A DNA stretch of 64,000 nucleotides from Acidobacteriota bacterium (GTDB taxonomy: Bacteria; Acidobacteriota; Terriglobia; Bryobacterales; Bryobacteraceae), in assembly GCA_016213775.1 (NCBI GenBank), contig JACQZR010000129.1, forward strand, positions 24,636-88,635, written 5' to 3'. Below the pieces are notes generated by a model. The model made no database searches, was not told the origin of the DNA, and saw only the letters and a program-made list of their open reading frames with translations. Shown piece after piece: positions 9,024-19,358 of this stretch. The first letter of the stretch is position 1; every line of letters begins with the position of its first letter. The position numbers and the translations under genes were made by a program.

Positions 9024-10439
9024 CTACGCCTTCTTCCCCATCTTGTGTATTTCCTCGAAATACACCCGGCGTCCTTCATCCATCGCCAGATTCGCCAGGA
9101 TGACGGCGCTCGAATCCGCCAGCCCGACTTCCAGATCGGCCGCAGGCTTCTTGCCTGTGCGCACACAGTCAAACCAGCTGTCCAACTGCACGTCGACAGG
9201 ATTCCGAATCTCTTCCGGAGCCATCACGCCCTTGGAATAGAGCCACCGCCGCGCGAACTTCATTTCCTTGGAAAGGAAGCTGTCATTGTCGGTGATCTGA
9301 TCCTTGGCCAGCAGGATGGGCAGGGAACGGCCACCCTTGCCTGTGCTCAACAGCGTTGCCGAAGCAGCGGCCGTCTTCTCCTTGGCCTTCTTGGCGTCTT
9401 CCACCTTCGGACCCGGTTCGTAATACCACAGCCCGAGCGCGGGCTCGTTGTCCGTACCGACGGTGATCTCGATGGTCCCTTGCGTTCCCATGATCACTTC
9501 GCCGAACTCCGTCCGCGTGCCCTGGAACATGCACAAATGCTTATTCGTCGAGATGGAGCTGTACATCAGCTTCTGACCTTTCGGATAGCGGAAGATCAGT
9601 TGGATGTTGTCGTAGACCGTGCGGCCGTCCTTGTGATAGTCGATGCCGCCGACGCCGACGACGAATTCCGGATGACTTCCGAACATCCAATCGGCGACGT
9701 CAATCTGGTGCGAAGCCAGTTCCGCCGTCAGACCGCCCGACGTGTCGCGATACAAGCGCCAGTTGTCCTTGCGATACGGCCAGCCGGGGTTGCGGTTCCA
9801 CTGCGCATACACGTGGGTAACGTCCCCGATCATGCCCTTCTGGATCATCTGCTTCGCCGTCTGATAGAACTCGCTGTAGCGGCGCTGCAAGCCCACCTGC
9901 ATTACCTGTTTCGGCCGTTCGGTTACCAGCTTGCGCAGTTCGTGCACCTCTTCCGGCTTGAATACCAGGCTCTTCTCACAGAAGACGTGCTTGCCCGCGA
10001 GCAGGGCGTCTTTGGTAATCGGAAAATGCGTGTAGAGAGGCGTCGCGATCAACACCGCGTCGCTGTCCTTGCGCCCTAGCAACTCGCGGTAGTCCTTGAC
10101 GCCCTGCGGCTTGTCGGGCGCTTCCTCGATGCCCTTTTTGAGAGCGGTGTCATTGATGTCGCAAATGGCAACGCACCTGCCGCCGTCCACCTTCTTGAAG
10201 TGCTTCAAGTGGTACTGGCCGCGGCCACCGGTTCCTATCAAGCCGTACTGCACGGTGGAATTCGCCGCGCGTACTTTCTGAATACGCGGGAAATCCCCGG
10301 CGGTTAGCGCCACGGCGGCAGTGGCCGCTCCGGCAATTTGGACCGCCTCGCGGCGGGTGATGGACTTCTCCTCCACCGCGTTCTTGCGGCGAGACGAAGT
10401 GGAAGGGGAAGCGGGTGAAGAGGTCGGCTTCTTGGACAT
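9024..10439 (-). CDS. Tat-exported Gfo/Idh/MocA-family oxidoreductase
   Basis: This is an NAD(P)-dependent sugar-type oxidoreductase of 471 residues. A twin-arginine signal (ITRREAVQIAG) lies at about residues 26-45, so the folded protein is probably exported. The Rossmann nucleotide site is GLIGTGGRGQ, and the family signature in the catalytic region is GKHVFCEKSL. The C-terminal alpha/beta domain includes GLTAELASHQIDVADW. Exported members of this family are characteristic of Acidobacteriota and Planctomycetes and usually act on sugars. An in-frame TTG six codons upstream is possible, but the ATG at 10439 is the more likely start. It converges on the hydrolase gene. Confidence 0.85.
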   Translation of the reverse strand: MSKKPTSSPASPSTSSRRKNAVEEKSITRREAVQIAGAATAAVALTAGDFPRIQKVRAANSTVQYGLIGTGGRGQYHLKHFKKVDGGRCVAICDINDTALKKGIEEAPDKPQGVKDYRELLGRKDSDAVLIATPLYTHFPITKDALLAGKHVFCEKSLVFKPEEVHELRKLVTERPKQVMQVGLQRRYSEFYQTAKQMIQKGMIGDVTHVYAQWNRNPGWPYRKDNWRLYRDTSGGLTAELASHQIDVADWMFGSHPEFVVGVGGIDYHKDGRTVYDNIQLIFRYPKGQKLMYSSISTNKHLCMFQGTRTEFGEVIMGTQGTIEITVGTDNEPALGLWYYEPGPKVEDAKKAKEKTAAASATLLSTGKGGRSLPILLAKDQITDNDSFLSKEMKFARRWLYSKGVMAPEEIRNPVDVQLDSWFDCVRTGKKPAADLEVGLADSSAVILANLAMDEGRRVYFEEIHKMGKKA

Positions 10440-10504
10440 GGCTTTCTCGTTATCCAAAGTCTATCGAACTGGGGACGCCGTGTACAACCCCACCTCCCGC
10501 TCTG

Positions 10505-11197
10505 TCAGCCACGACGGCGCATCAGCGCCAGTCCCAGCAGCCCCGCCCCCATCAGCGCCATCGAACCCGGCTCGGGCACTCCCGGCAGATCCGTGTCCGC
10601 CTGGAAGGACAGCGACGTCGCCCCAGGGAGTCCCAAAAAACCATTGATGATGAACAGGTCGAGTTCCCCATAGATGTCGTTCTGAAACGGTTGCACACCG
10701 ATGCTGATGGGCCGTGTATAAACCGCCGAAATGTTGAGTGCGTTGCACACGGCGCTCGACGGCACGCATACTGCGTCCCGCGCATCCGGATCCGAATTCG
10801 GAGTGTTGGTGGCTAGCGGCGCAACGCGATCAAAGATGGTGTTGTTCGCCGAATTCGGCCCAAACCCGACGATGAAGACGGAGAGCAGTTGCAGGGTGGT
10901 GGTATTGGTCAGCGTCCAATCGCCGAGGTTCGTGTTGGGAATGCCAGCGGCATTCATCGTCAGCGAAACATTCGGAATAGGAACCGCCGAGCCGCTGGCA
11001 TCAAACGTCGCCGTCAGCGGCCCAATGCCCAGGAAGTTGAAAGTGACGAAGGTGCCCAACAGACCGGCACGCCCTTGCGGATCCTGAATGCCCGCAATGG
11101 AAGCTGGATTATTGGTGTTGGCGCTTACGGTGATCGCGCCGTAGGAAGCCGCGGGCAGCAGCGCCGCGAGCAGTGATAGAGTTTGAAGCGATTTCAT
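10505..11197 (-). CDS. PEP-CTERM sorted secreted protein
   Basis: This is a 230-residue exported protein. Residues 1-20 are a signal peptide, the middle is a beta-rich, Thr/Asn-rich domain with two cysteines, and the C-terminus is a textbook PEP-CTERM sorting tail. That tail begins VPEPGS at about residue 207, is followed by a hydrophobic helix, and ends in RRRG. Such tails are cut and processed by exosortase, which is not encoded in this window. A good GAGGA ribosome binding site precedes the ATG. The function of the passenger domain is unknown. Confidence 0.85.
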   Translation of the reverse strand: MKSLQTLSLLAALLPAASYGAITVSANTNNPASIAGIQDPQGRAGLLGTFVTFNFLGIGPLTATFDASGSAVPIPNVSLTMNAAGIPNTNLGDWTLTNTTTLQLLSVFIVGFGPNSANNTIFDRVAPLATNTPNSDPDARDAVCVPSSAVCNALNISAVYTRPISIGVQPFQNDIYGELDLFIINGFLGLPGATSLSFQADTDLPGVPEPGSMALMGAGLLGLALMRRRG

Positions 11198-11278
11198 GCT
11201 GATCCTCAGCAGGTAATGCGCAGCCTGCCGGAATCCGGGGTCTCGTTACTCGCCTACTCCCCCAACAAATGCACGCAG

Positions 11279-12252
11279 CTAACGGTCGATGTGGAGCATC
11301 GTCATCGGCTCGTCGTCCTTGCCCCCGGACATCCGCCGCCGCATGACCTTCGCACCATACATCAGGACCCCGGCCATCAGGCAGAGGGCGATCAGCAACC
11401 CCACCATGATGAAGATGGTCACCAGGAGGTTCCCCATCCCGGCAATCTTCGATCCCGGTGCGCCCTCATTCAAAGTCACATTGGCTTTATAGTTCACCAG
11501 CGAAAGCAGCCGTTGCGCATCGTCCGGATTCGCCGGAGCCACCACCATTGCCACCAACGGTCCGCTCCGCTTCACAATCGCGCCAGGCACTCTGGCGAAC
11601 TCCGGTTCGCGGTCCCGCGCCATCGGATTCGTCGGGTAATAGAAGACCGCCATCTCCACTTCCGACGATTGCGACTTGAAGCGCGCCACGAGCGCTTCCG
11701 CGCCAAAATGAAATCCCACCGTGGAGGGCGCGACTTTCGAATAGAACTTCTCCAGGCTTGCAGGCCCGTTGATGAAACGGTCCGATCCCGCGATGAGCCC
11801 GTCCTTGGGCATGTACTCCAAAACAGGAGGCAGAGCCGAACGGTCGAGTTTCGGCAACTGGAACAGCAGGATCTTCATCTCATCCTGGGTCAGCGCACGG
11901 CCTTCAATCTTGAGAACGTAATTGCCGAACGCCATCCACTGCGAATTTCCCGCGCGCGCCGACATCGGAGCATAGTCCACCGCGATCTTGTCTCCGGGCC
12001 TGGCGCCGGCAGGGAGCATCCAGCGGTAGGCCGCCTGCGCGCCGGTAGGATCCTTCAAGCGCCAACCCGACACCGTGAACTTTCCGGCGTCGCTTTCAAA
12101 CTTCGCGGTTTCCGCCTCGGCAAGGCCGTACTCTTCCCAAACTGCCCTGTCCGTCACGGGCAGCGGATCAAGCGAGACACGTTTGGCAGTGCCCAGATTG
12201 TCCGTGAGGACCGCGGCCGGAGAGAACAGACCCACGGCCAGCAGGCCGATTG

Positions 12253-12268
<16 letters not shown>
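11279..12268 (-). CDS. DUF6599-type membrane protein downstream of secA
   Basis: The 329-residue protein has an N-terminal signal or anchor (residues 1-20), a large exposed domain, and a C-terminal transmembrane helix at about 285-310 followed by a basic cytoplasmic tail. It resembles the DUF6599 family, known mainly from Acidobacteriota, which has no assigned function. Its ATG at 12268 lies inside the last codons of secA (overlap of 16 bases), so it is co-transcribed and coupled with secA. An accessory role in export is possible but unproven. Confidence 0.75.
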
Positions 12269-15150
<2,882 letters not shown>

Positions 15151-15204
15151 ACCCAGGGATACCTTCCCATTCTACCGCAGGGGCGTCATTCACCACCGGC
15201 ATGC

Positions 15205-15627
15205 TCACCCGCCTGGCGGATTCACTACCCACACTGCCTGTTTCGCAAACCACCGGCACGTGCTCTTGGGTTTGGGCCCGCATACGCTTGCGTGCGACGG
15301 CTCAGCCGGCAGCGGGCTAGTGTGAACCGTCTGGTTCTTCGACCTAACCTCCCCCGTCAGCAGAGAGGCTAGACCATAACCCTCATGTCCAGCCAGAACA
15401 CGACGAGCATTACCCCCTTCCGCGTCAATGATGTCCTGGCGATAAACCGACATCGGGTCCCCATCCTCATCGTCCTCGAATGCCGCGGAAGATGGGCGCA
15501 GCCGTCCGAGATTCTCATCGAGAAAGAAATGTCTCGGCGGCACCCGGCGGAGCAACGCGGTGCCCTCCGCTATTGAGGGATCGTCGGAGAACCTCTTGGC
15601 GCAATCCTCGGGAGTACTCACTCGCAT
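15205..15627 (-). CDS. Hypothetical protein, third gene of TIGR04255 cassette
   Basis: The 140-residue soluble protein belongs to no named family. It has features of a conserved protein: an N-terminal helix, the run LLRRVPPRHFFLDENLGR, then RPSSAAFEDDEDGDPMSVY, a helical GHEGYGLASLL segment, and a C-terminal KPKSTCRWFAKQAVWVV. I recall similar proteins scattered across unrelated bacteria, but this is memory and not a search. Its ATG follows the stop of the 187-residue gene by three bases, so all three genes of the cassette form one operon. Conserved His, Asp and Glu in the middle could form an active site. Confidence 0.75.
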   Translation of the reverse strand: MRVSTPEDCAKRFSDDPSIAEGTALLRRVPPRHFFLDENLGRLRPSSAAFEDDEDGDPMSVYRQDIIDAEGGNARRVLAGHEGYGLASLLTGEVRSKNQTVHTSPLPAEPSHASVCGPKPKSTCRWFAKQAVWVVNPPGG

Positions 15628-15630
15628 TCG

Positions 15631-16194
15631 TCACTTTCCGGAAATGCGCTCCAGCCAGGACCTCAACAGATGGTGGTTGCCCGCAAGCGGTGTTTCGCAA
15701 GACTCACCTGATTCCAGGTGCTCAGCGTAGAAGCTGACAGAGGTGGCGGATTCGACGTAGATCTCGATATCGAAGCCTTTTGTGTGCCACTCAATCTGGA
15801 TACCTCCGCGTACGGTCGGAACCACGCTCGGTGTGGGGGTCTCCTCATCGAGGAACTCGGCAAGCAAACAGACCGCGCGAATGACCGTTTGCCGTGGAAC
15901 TGGCTTGGCGGAATAGGAGTTCCAGCCGTCCGGCAACCGCAGCAGATCGATCGCATCTTCCGCGCTCTTCAAGAAGGAATGCGGCATAAGGCGATTTACA
16001 CGAATCTCGACTGGTGCCCTTTGGCCACGGGTGCGAATCAATATCTTCGGCGATTCAAGCCCAGCCGGGGACATCGCTACCGATGGCCGGGTCAAAGCGT
16101 CCGGGAAGGTGGAGACGGATAACCATGGATGTGCGAGGATCGCATCTTCCGTAAGAGTGTAGTGTGTCTCGCTGTTGAGCAATGTATCAGCCAT
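15631..16194 (-). CDS. Hypothetical protein, second gene of TIGR04255 cassette
   Basis: The 187-residue soluble protein has a poorly structured N-terminal third. A compact domain of about 110 residues follows: a helix with LRLPDGWNSYSAKPVPRQTV, a long helix, and a beta-rich end with PSVVPTVRGGIQIEWHTKG. The WNSY and GGIQIEWH blocks look like a conserved family signature; I know no function for it. Its ATG overlaps the end of the TIGR04255 gene by eight bases and its stop precedes the 140-residue gene by three bases. Such tight packing argues that the three products act together. Confidence 0.75.
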   Translation of the reverse strand: MADTLLNSETHYTLTEDAILAHPWLSVSTFPDALTRPSVAMSPAGLESPKILIRTRGQRAPVEIRVNRLMPHSFLKSAEDAIDLLRLPDGWNSYSAKPVPRQTVIRAVCLLAEFLDEETPTPSVVPTVRGGIQIEWHTKGFDIEIYVESATSVSFYAEHLESGESCETPLAGNHHLLRSWLERISGK

Positions 16195-17026
16195 CGATTC
16201 TTTCCCACGCTTTGTGCATTTCCGGCGTCGTCAAGTCCGCGAAACCCTTCACTATCCATTCCCGGCCCAGATCGAAGAACTCAAATGCTCCATTTATCCC
16301 CGCGCCGAAGGGGGCGCCGCGCGCCGTCAAGTGAAGCGCCAGAATCGGCGAATGGTCTGACTTCTTCCAGGAGGGTTGGACGGACGCATGCAATCTGCCC
16401 GATGGTTTCCCTTCCGGATCGGGAATCACGAAGCGCATTCGCACAGCCACGTCCTCGGGTTCAGACAGGAACGAACCGCGACGCAGTGGGGCACACATCA
16501 CTAACGCCTTCATTGCCTCCCCGTGCCGTTCCCACACGCCTGCGGGCTCTATGTAGTTCACGTAAGTGATTTCGCACTGGTTCACTGCAAGGGAACCGAG
16601 TCGTTCCGCTTTGAGAAAATCCTCGAGCACGCCCACCTCGAAACGGAACCGCTCCCGAATCGGTTCATAACGGGGATACATAACCAGGTCTTTCGACTTG
16701 CGCCAGTTATGAATGAAGCGGTCGGCCTGGAATTGAATCAGCTCAGAACCGGAATCATTCAGGAACCAGGACCGGGGGACGGGCCGACCCTCTTCTAGAG
16801 TAATCTCCACGGCATGGGACGGTCGTTCGAACTCCTCCACAATCAGCGGCAATGGGGCATGTTCCTGAATAAACGGGAATACTCCTCTGAAACGCTCCCA
16901 TAGGAGACCAGCGTGTGCGCCCGTCATGCCGGCGATCGGCTCGAATTGCAGAGAGAGAACAGTTTCAGTGAGAGGGGGTTTGCGGAATTCGGGCAGGTCC
17001 GATGGCCTACCGATGTCTAGAGTCAT
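16187..17026 (-). CDS. TIGR04255 family protein
   Basis: The 279-residue protein matches TIGR04255, a sporadically distributed family of unknown function. Hallmarks are the N-terminal PLTETVLSLQFEP, the helix LLWERFRGVFP, the strand pair SELIQFQADRFIHNWR with YPRYEPIRERF, and NQCEITYVNYI. It has no signal peptide and no transmembrane helix. Frame 1 is open upstream to 17209, but homology begins at about the ATG at 17026. It leads the three-gene operon and sits 15 bases from a long DNA dyad that could be its operator. Patchy distribution and a compact cassette suggest an accessory function, possibly defence; that is inference. Confidence 0.85.
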   Translation of the reverse strand: MTLDIGRPSDLPEFRKPPLTETVLSLQFEPIAGMTGAHAGLLWERFRGVFPFIQEHAPLPLIVEEFERPSHAVEITLEEGRPVPRSWFLNDSGSELIQFQADRFIHNWRKSKDLVMYPRYEPIRERFRFEVGVLEDFLKAERLGSLAVNQCEITYVNYIEPAGVWERHGEAMKALVMCAPLRRGSFLSEPEDVAVRMRFVIPDPEGKPSGRLHASVQPSWKKSDHSPILALHLTARGAPFGAGINGAFEFFDLGREWIVKGFADLTTPEMHKAWERIDG

Positions 17027-17041
17027 AGTCCAAACATTTCT

Positions 17042-17081
17042 GGTCGATTCTGTTCGAATATAGCATGGTTCGAAATCGACC
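17042..17081. promoter_or_regulatory. 40-bp interrupted palindrome in divergent promoter region
   Basis: The left arm GGTCGATT (17042-17049) pairs with AATCGACC (17074-17081). Inside them are two TTCGAA hexamers (17053-17058 and 17069-17074), 16 bases apart, which also pair with each other. The dyad lies between the divergent start codons of the TIGR04255 cassette (17026) and a secreted protein (17154). A run of seven T follows at 17088-17094. It may be a repressor operator, or a hairpin with a T-tract reading rightward. Confidence 0.5.
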
Positions 17082-17153
17082 GAGGTGTTTTTTTGTTCCC
17101 CGCCTGAAAGGAAACTGGCCATCCCGCAATCTTGCATGCAAGGAGAAACGAAC

Positions 17154-17876
17154 ATGACAAAACACACACACATCCAGACATTGATTTTGACGGCCCTCGC
17201 CTTCGCCACGGGTACGGCGTTCGCACAGAGCTACGTTCCCGACCAGGCGCGGCAGCAGGCGGCCGATCAGTTGCGCTTCGACAATCAACTGGCCAGCTAC
17301 CAGCGCGGCTATCAGAACGCCATGAACCAGTACAACCTCTGCGTGCAGCGGCAGCAGAACAGCGGCAACCGCAACACCAACGTCTGCCAGAACTATCTCA
17401 ACCAGGCCAATTACTACAGCAACCTGATCAGCTCCATGCGCCGCCCAGTGGCTGCATACCCGGGACAAGGCATGTTCCCGACTCCCGGCCAGGTGGCACA
17501 GGGTGTCGCCAGCGGCATCATGAACGGCCAGACCCAGTTCCCCACTGACCCCAACCAGACTCTCCAGCAGCCTCCGGTCGATTATCAAAACGCCATGGGT
17601 GGTTACTACAACAACGCCATGCAGAACAACCAGGCGATTCGCAACGGCCTTCCGAATGGGGGATTCCAGGGGTATTCGAACGGCAATGGCGGCTATCAAA
17701 CCAACCGCGCTCCTGTCCCGCAGCGGCCCAACAATGTTTACCGCCAGCCGGTACAACAGAGGCCCGTCTATCGTCAGCCCGTCTACCAGCAACCGGTTCA
17801 GCAACCCGTTCAGCAGCCCGTGCTCAGCTATCCGCCTTACAACGGCTACCCCGCGAGTAACCCGCCCCGCTACTAA
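17154..17876 (+). CDS. Secreted Gln/Pro/Asn-rich low-complexity protein
   Basis: The 240-residue protein has a clear signal peptide (cleavage after TAFAQ, about residue 25). A helical N-terminal region contains two cysteines that could form a disulfide. The second half is low complexity, rich in Asn, Gln, Pro and Tyr, and ends in imperfect QPVQQP/YRQPV repeats. Such tails are common in surface or cell-wall-associated proteins. No enzymatic motif is visible. The ATG at 17154 is supported by AAGGAG eight bases upstream; the longer frame to 17085 is not. Confidence 0.75.
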   Translation: MTKHTHIQTLILTALAFATGTAFAQSYVPDQARQQAADQLRFDNQLASYQRGYQNAMNQYNLCVQRQQNSGNRNTNVCQNYLNQANYYSNLISSMRRPVAAYPGQGMFPTPGQVAQGVASGIMNGQTQFPTDPNQTLQQPPVDYQNAMGGYYNNAMQNNQAIRNGLPNGGFQGYSNGNGGYQTNRAPVPQRPNNVYRQPVQQRPVYRQPVYQQPVQQPVQQPVLSYPPYNGYPASNPPRY

Positions 17877-17963
17877 CCAGATTTAGGGAAATCCGTCCGA
17901 CTCGCTTTTCCTAACCCCGGCTTCATTCTCTGTTCACTGGTAGAATGCACCTGATGGAGGGGA

Positions 17964-18512
17964 ATGCGGCCCGACGATGACAGGACGATACGGGGTTTCC
18001 TCGCCGGCGACCCCGCTTCGGTGTCTCTGGTGGAGCGCTGGATTACGGCGGCCTCCCGGGCTTTTGAAAGCCGGCTCGCCTCGCATCGGGAAGACCTGCG
18101 CCAGGACGTTCTCGCCGAGTTGACGCGCCTGCTCCGGCAGGATAAGTTCCGTGGCGAATCGTCGCTGGTCAGCTACGTCTGGCAGATCACCAACCACGCC
18201 TGCATCCGGCAGACACGCCTGCTGAGCCGCTGGGCCGCGCCGTCTGCGGAACGGCAGGAGGAGCCAAGAGACGAACAGCTATCGGCAGTGGACGGCCTTC
18301 TCCAGCGCGACCGTATGGAACGGATCCGGCGGATTGCGGCCCAACTCCCCGAAGAGTGCCGGCAGTTGTGGAGTCGTGTGCTCTCTGGCGCCAGCTATCA
18401 GCAAATGAGCGCCGAGTTGGGGCTGGCCGAGGGCACCTTACGTGTCCGCCTGCTGCGCTGCCGGAGAAAGGCTCAGGCAATTCGCGAAACGTTCGAGCGT
18501 TCGAGAATGTAA
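17964..18512 (+). CDS. RNA polymerase ECF-type sigma factor
   Basis: The 182-residue protein has the two-domain layout of ECF sigma factors. The sigma-2 region lies at about residues 20-90, with DLRQDVLAELTRLL and a -10 recognition helix near SYVWQITNHACIRQ. After a linker, the sigma-4 region at about 115-175 holds the helix-turn-helix YQQMSAELGLAEGTLRVRLLRC. It redirects RNA polymerase to a regulon not identifiable here. GGAGG stands a few bases before the ATG. The zinc-binding anti-sigma gene follows 53 bases downstream, the usual arrangement for a sigma/anti-sigma pair. Confidence 0.85.
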   Translation: MRPDDDRTIRGFLAGDPASVSLVERWITAASRAFESRLASHREDLRQDVLAELTRLLRQDKFRGESSLVSYVWQITNHACIRQTRLLSRWAAPSAERQEEPRDEQLSAVDGLLQRDRMERIRRIAAQLPEECRQLWSRVLSGASYQQMSAELGLAEGTLRVRLLRCRRKAQAIRETFERSRM

Positions 18513-18565
18513 AAAGGAAGTTGTAACAAGGAAGGAACTCGCGACCCACACAGGAAGACAAGCAC

Positions 18566-19351
18566 ATGAACTGCACTGAGGTCACAGAACGGCTGCCGTG
18601 GCTTGCCAATCGGACTCTCTCGGACGAGGAGCGCGCCGAGGCCGAGAGCCATTTGGCTACCTGCGCCTCGTGCCGCGCGGAGTTCCAGGACATCGTTGAT
18701 TTTCTGGAGCATGGTTTTGCTCATCCTTCGCCCGAAGCAATCGTCCAGTTCGTGTACGGCAGCCTTGGCGATTCCGATCGAATCGCTTTCCAGCGCCACA
18801 TCGACGAGTGCGCCGCCTGCCGCGAAGAAGTGGAGATGACCAGGCAGAGCAAAGCGGCGATGCCCGCGCCACCTCGCCACAACTTGCGTTGGCTAGCCCT
18901 CGCCGCCGCCGTCCTCCTTGCCGTGGCGGGCCCAATCACCTATCTCTACCGCCAGGCTCTGCAACGCGAAGCTATCCTTCTCGCTCGCGCCAGTAATCTG
19001 GAACAACAACTCGGGCGTCTGCGACAGCCCACCGCCAGCGCGCGCGTCGTGGACCTGCTCCCTGAAGCCTTTCGCCAGCGATCCGAAATCATCCCGCCAA
19101 TCACCACCATTCCCTCCGCCAGTCCGGAGACGCTGTTTCTGTTGAACTCGCAGATCCCCATGAGTGAGCGTGGATGCGAGGTCCTGCTGGAGCGAGAAGC
19201 CACCACCCTCTGGCAATCGGCCGCAGGCGAGCGCGGGTCCAACGGTGAGTTTCTCGTGCGGATCCCCGCGGGGTTCCTCAAGCCGGGCGATCATTCTCTC
19301 CATGTGGTCTGCGGGCACTCACGCGAGACGTACCGGGTGAACGTGAATTGA
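18566..19351 (+). CDS. Transmembrane anti-sigma factor with two zinc fingers
   Basis: The 261-residue protein begins with C3 and the zf-HC2 motif H29-x3-C33-x2-C36. A second copy, H78-x3-C82-x2-C85, follows. One transmembrane helix lies at about 109-128, then a coiled-coil stretch and an extracytoplasmic beta domain that ends the protein. This is the standard anti-sigma layout: the cytoplasmic zinc fingers hold the sigma factor and the outer domain senses or receives a signal. The doubled zinc finger is less common. It follows the sigma gene on the same strand and converges with a CHAT peptidase gene with seven bases between stops. Confidence 0.85.
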   Translation: MNCTEVTERLPWLANRTLSDEERAEAESHLATCASCRAEFQDIVDFLEHGFAHPSPEAIVQFVYGSLGDSDRIAFQRHIDECAACREEVEMTRQSKAAMPAPPRHNLRWLALAAAVLLAVAGPITYLYRQALQREAILLARASNLEQQLGRLRQPTASARVVDLLPEAFRQRSEIIPPITTIPSASPETLFLLNSQIPMSERGCEVLLEREATTLWQSAAGERGSNGEFLVRIPAGFLKPGDHSLHVVCGHSRETYRVNVN

Positions 19352-19358
19352 TCAAACC

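Noticed and set aside
17700..17870. Possible DNA tandem repeat
   Set aside because: The CAGCCCGT-like units are irregular codon repeats for QPV/YRQPV in a low-complexity protein, not an exact tandem array.
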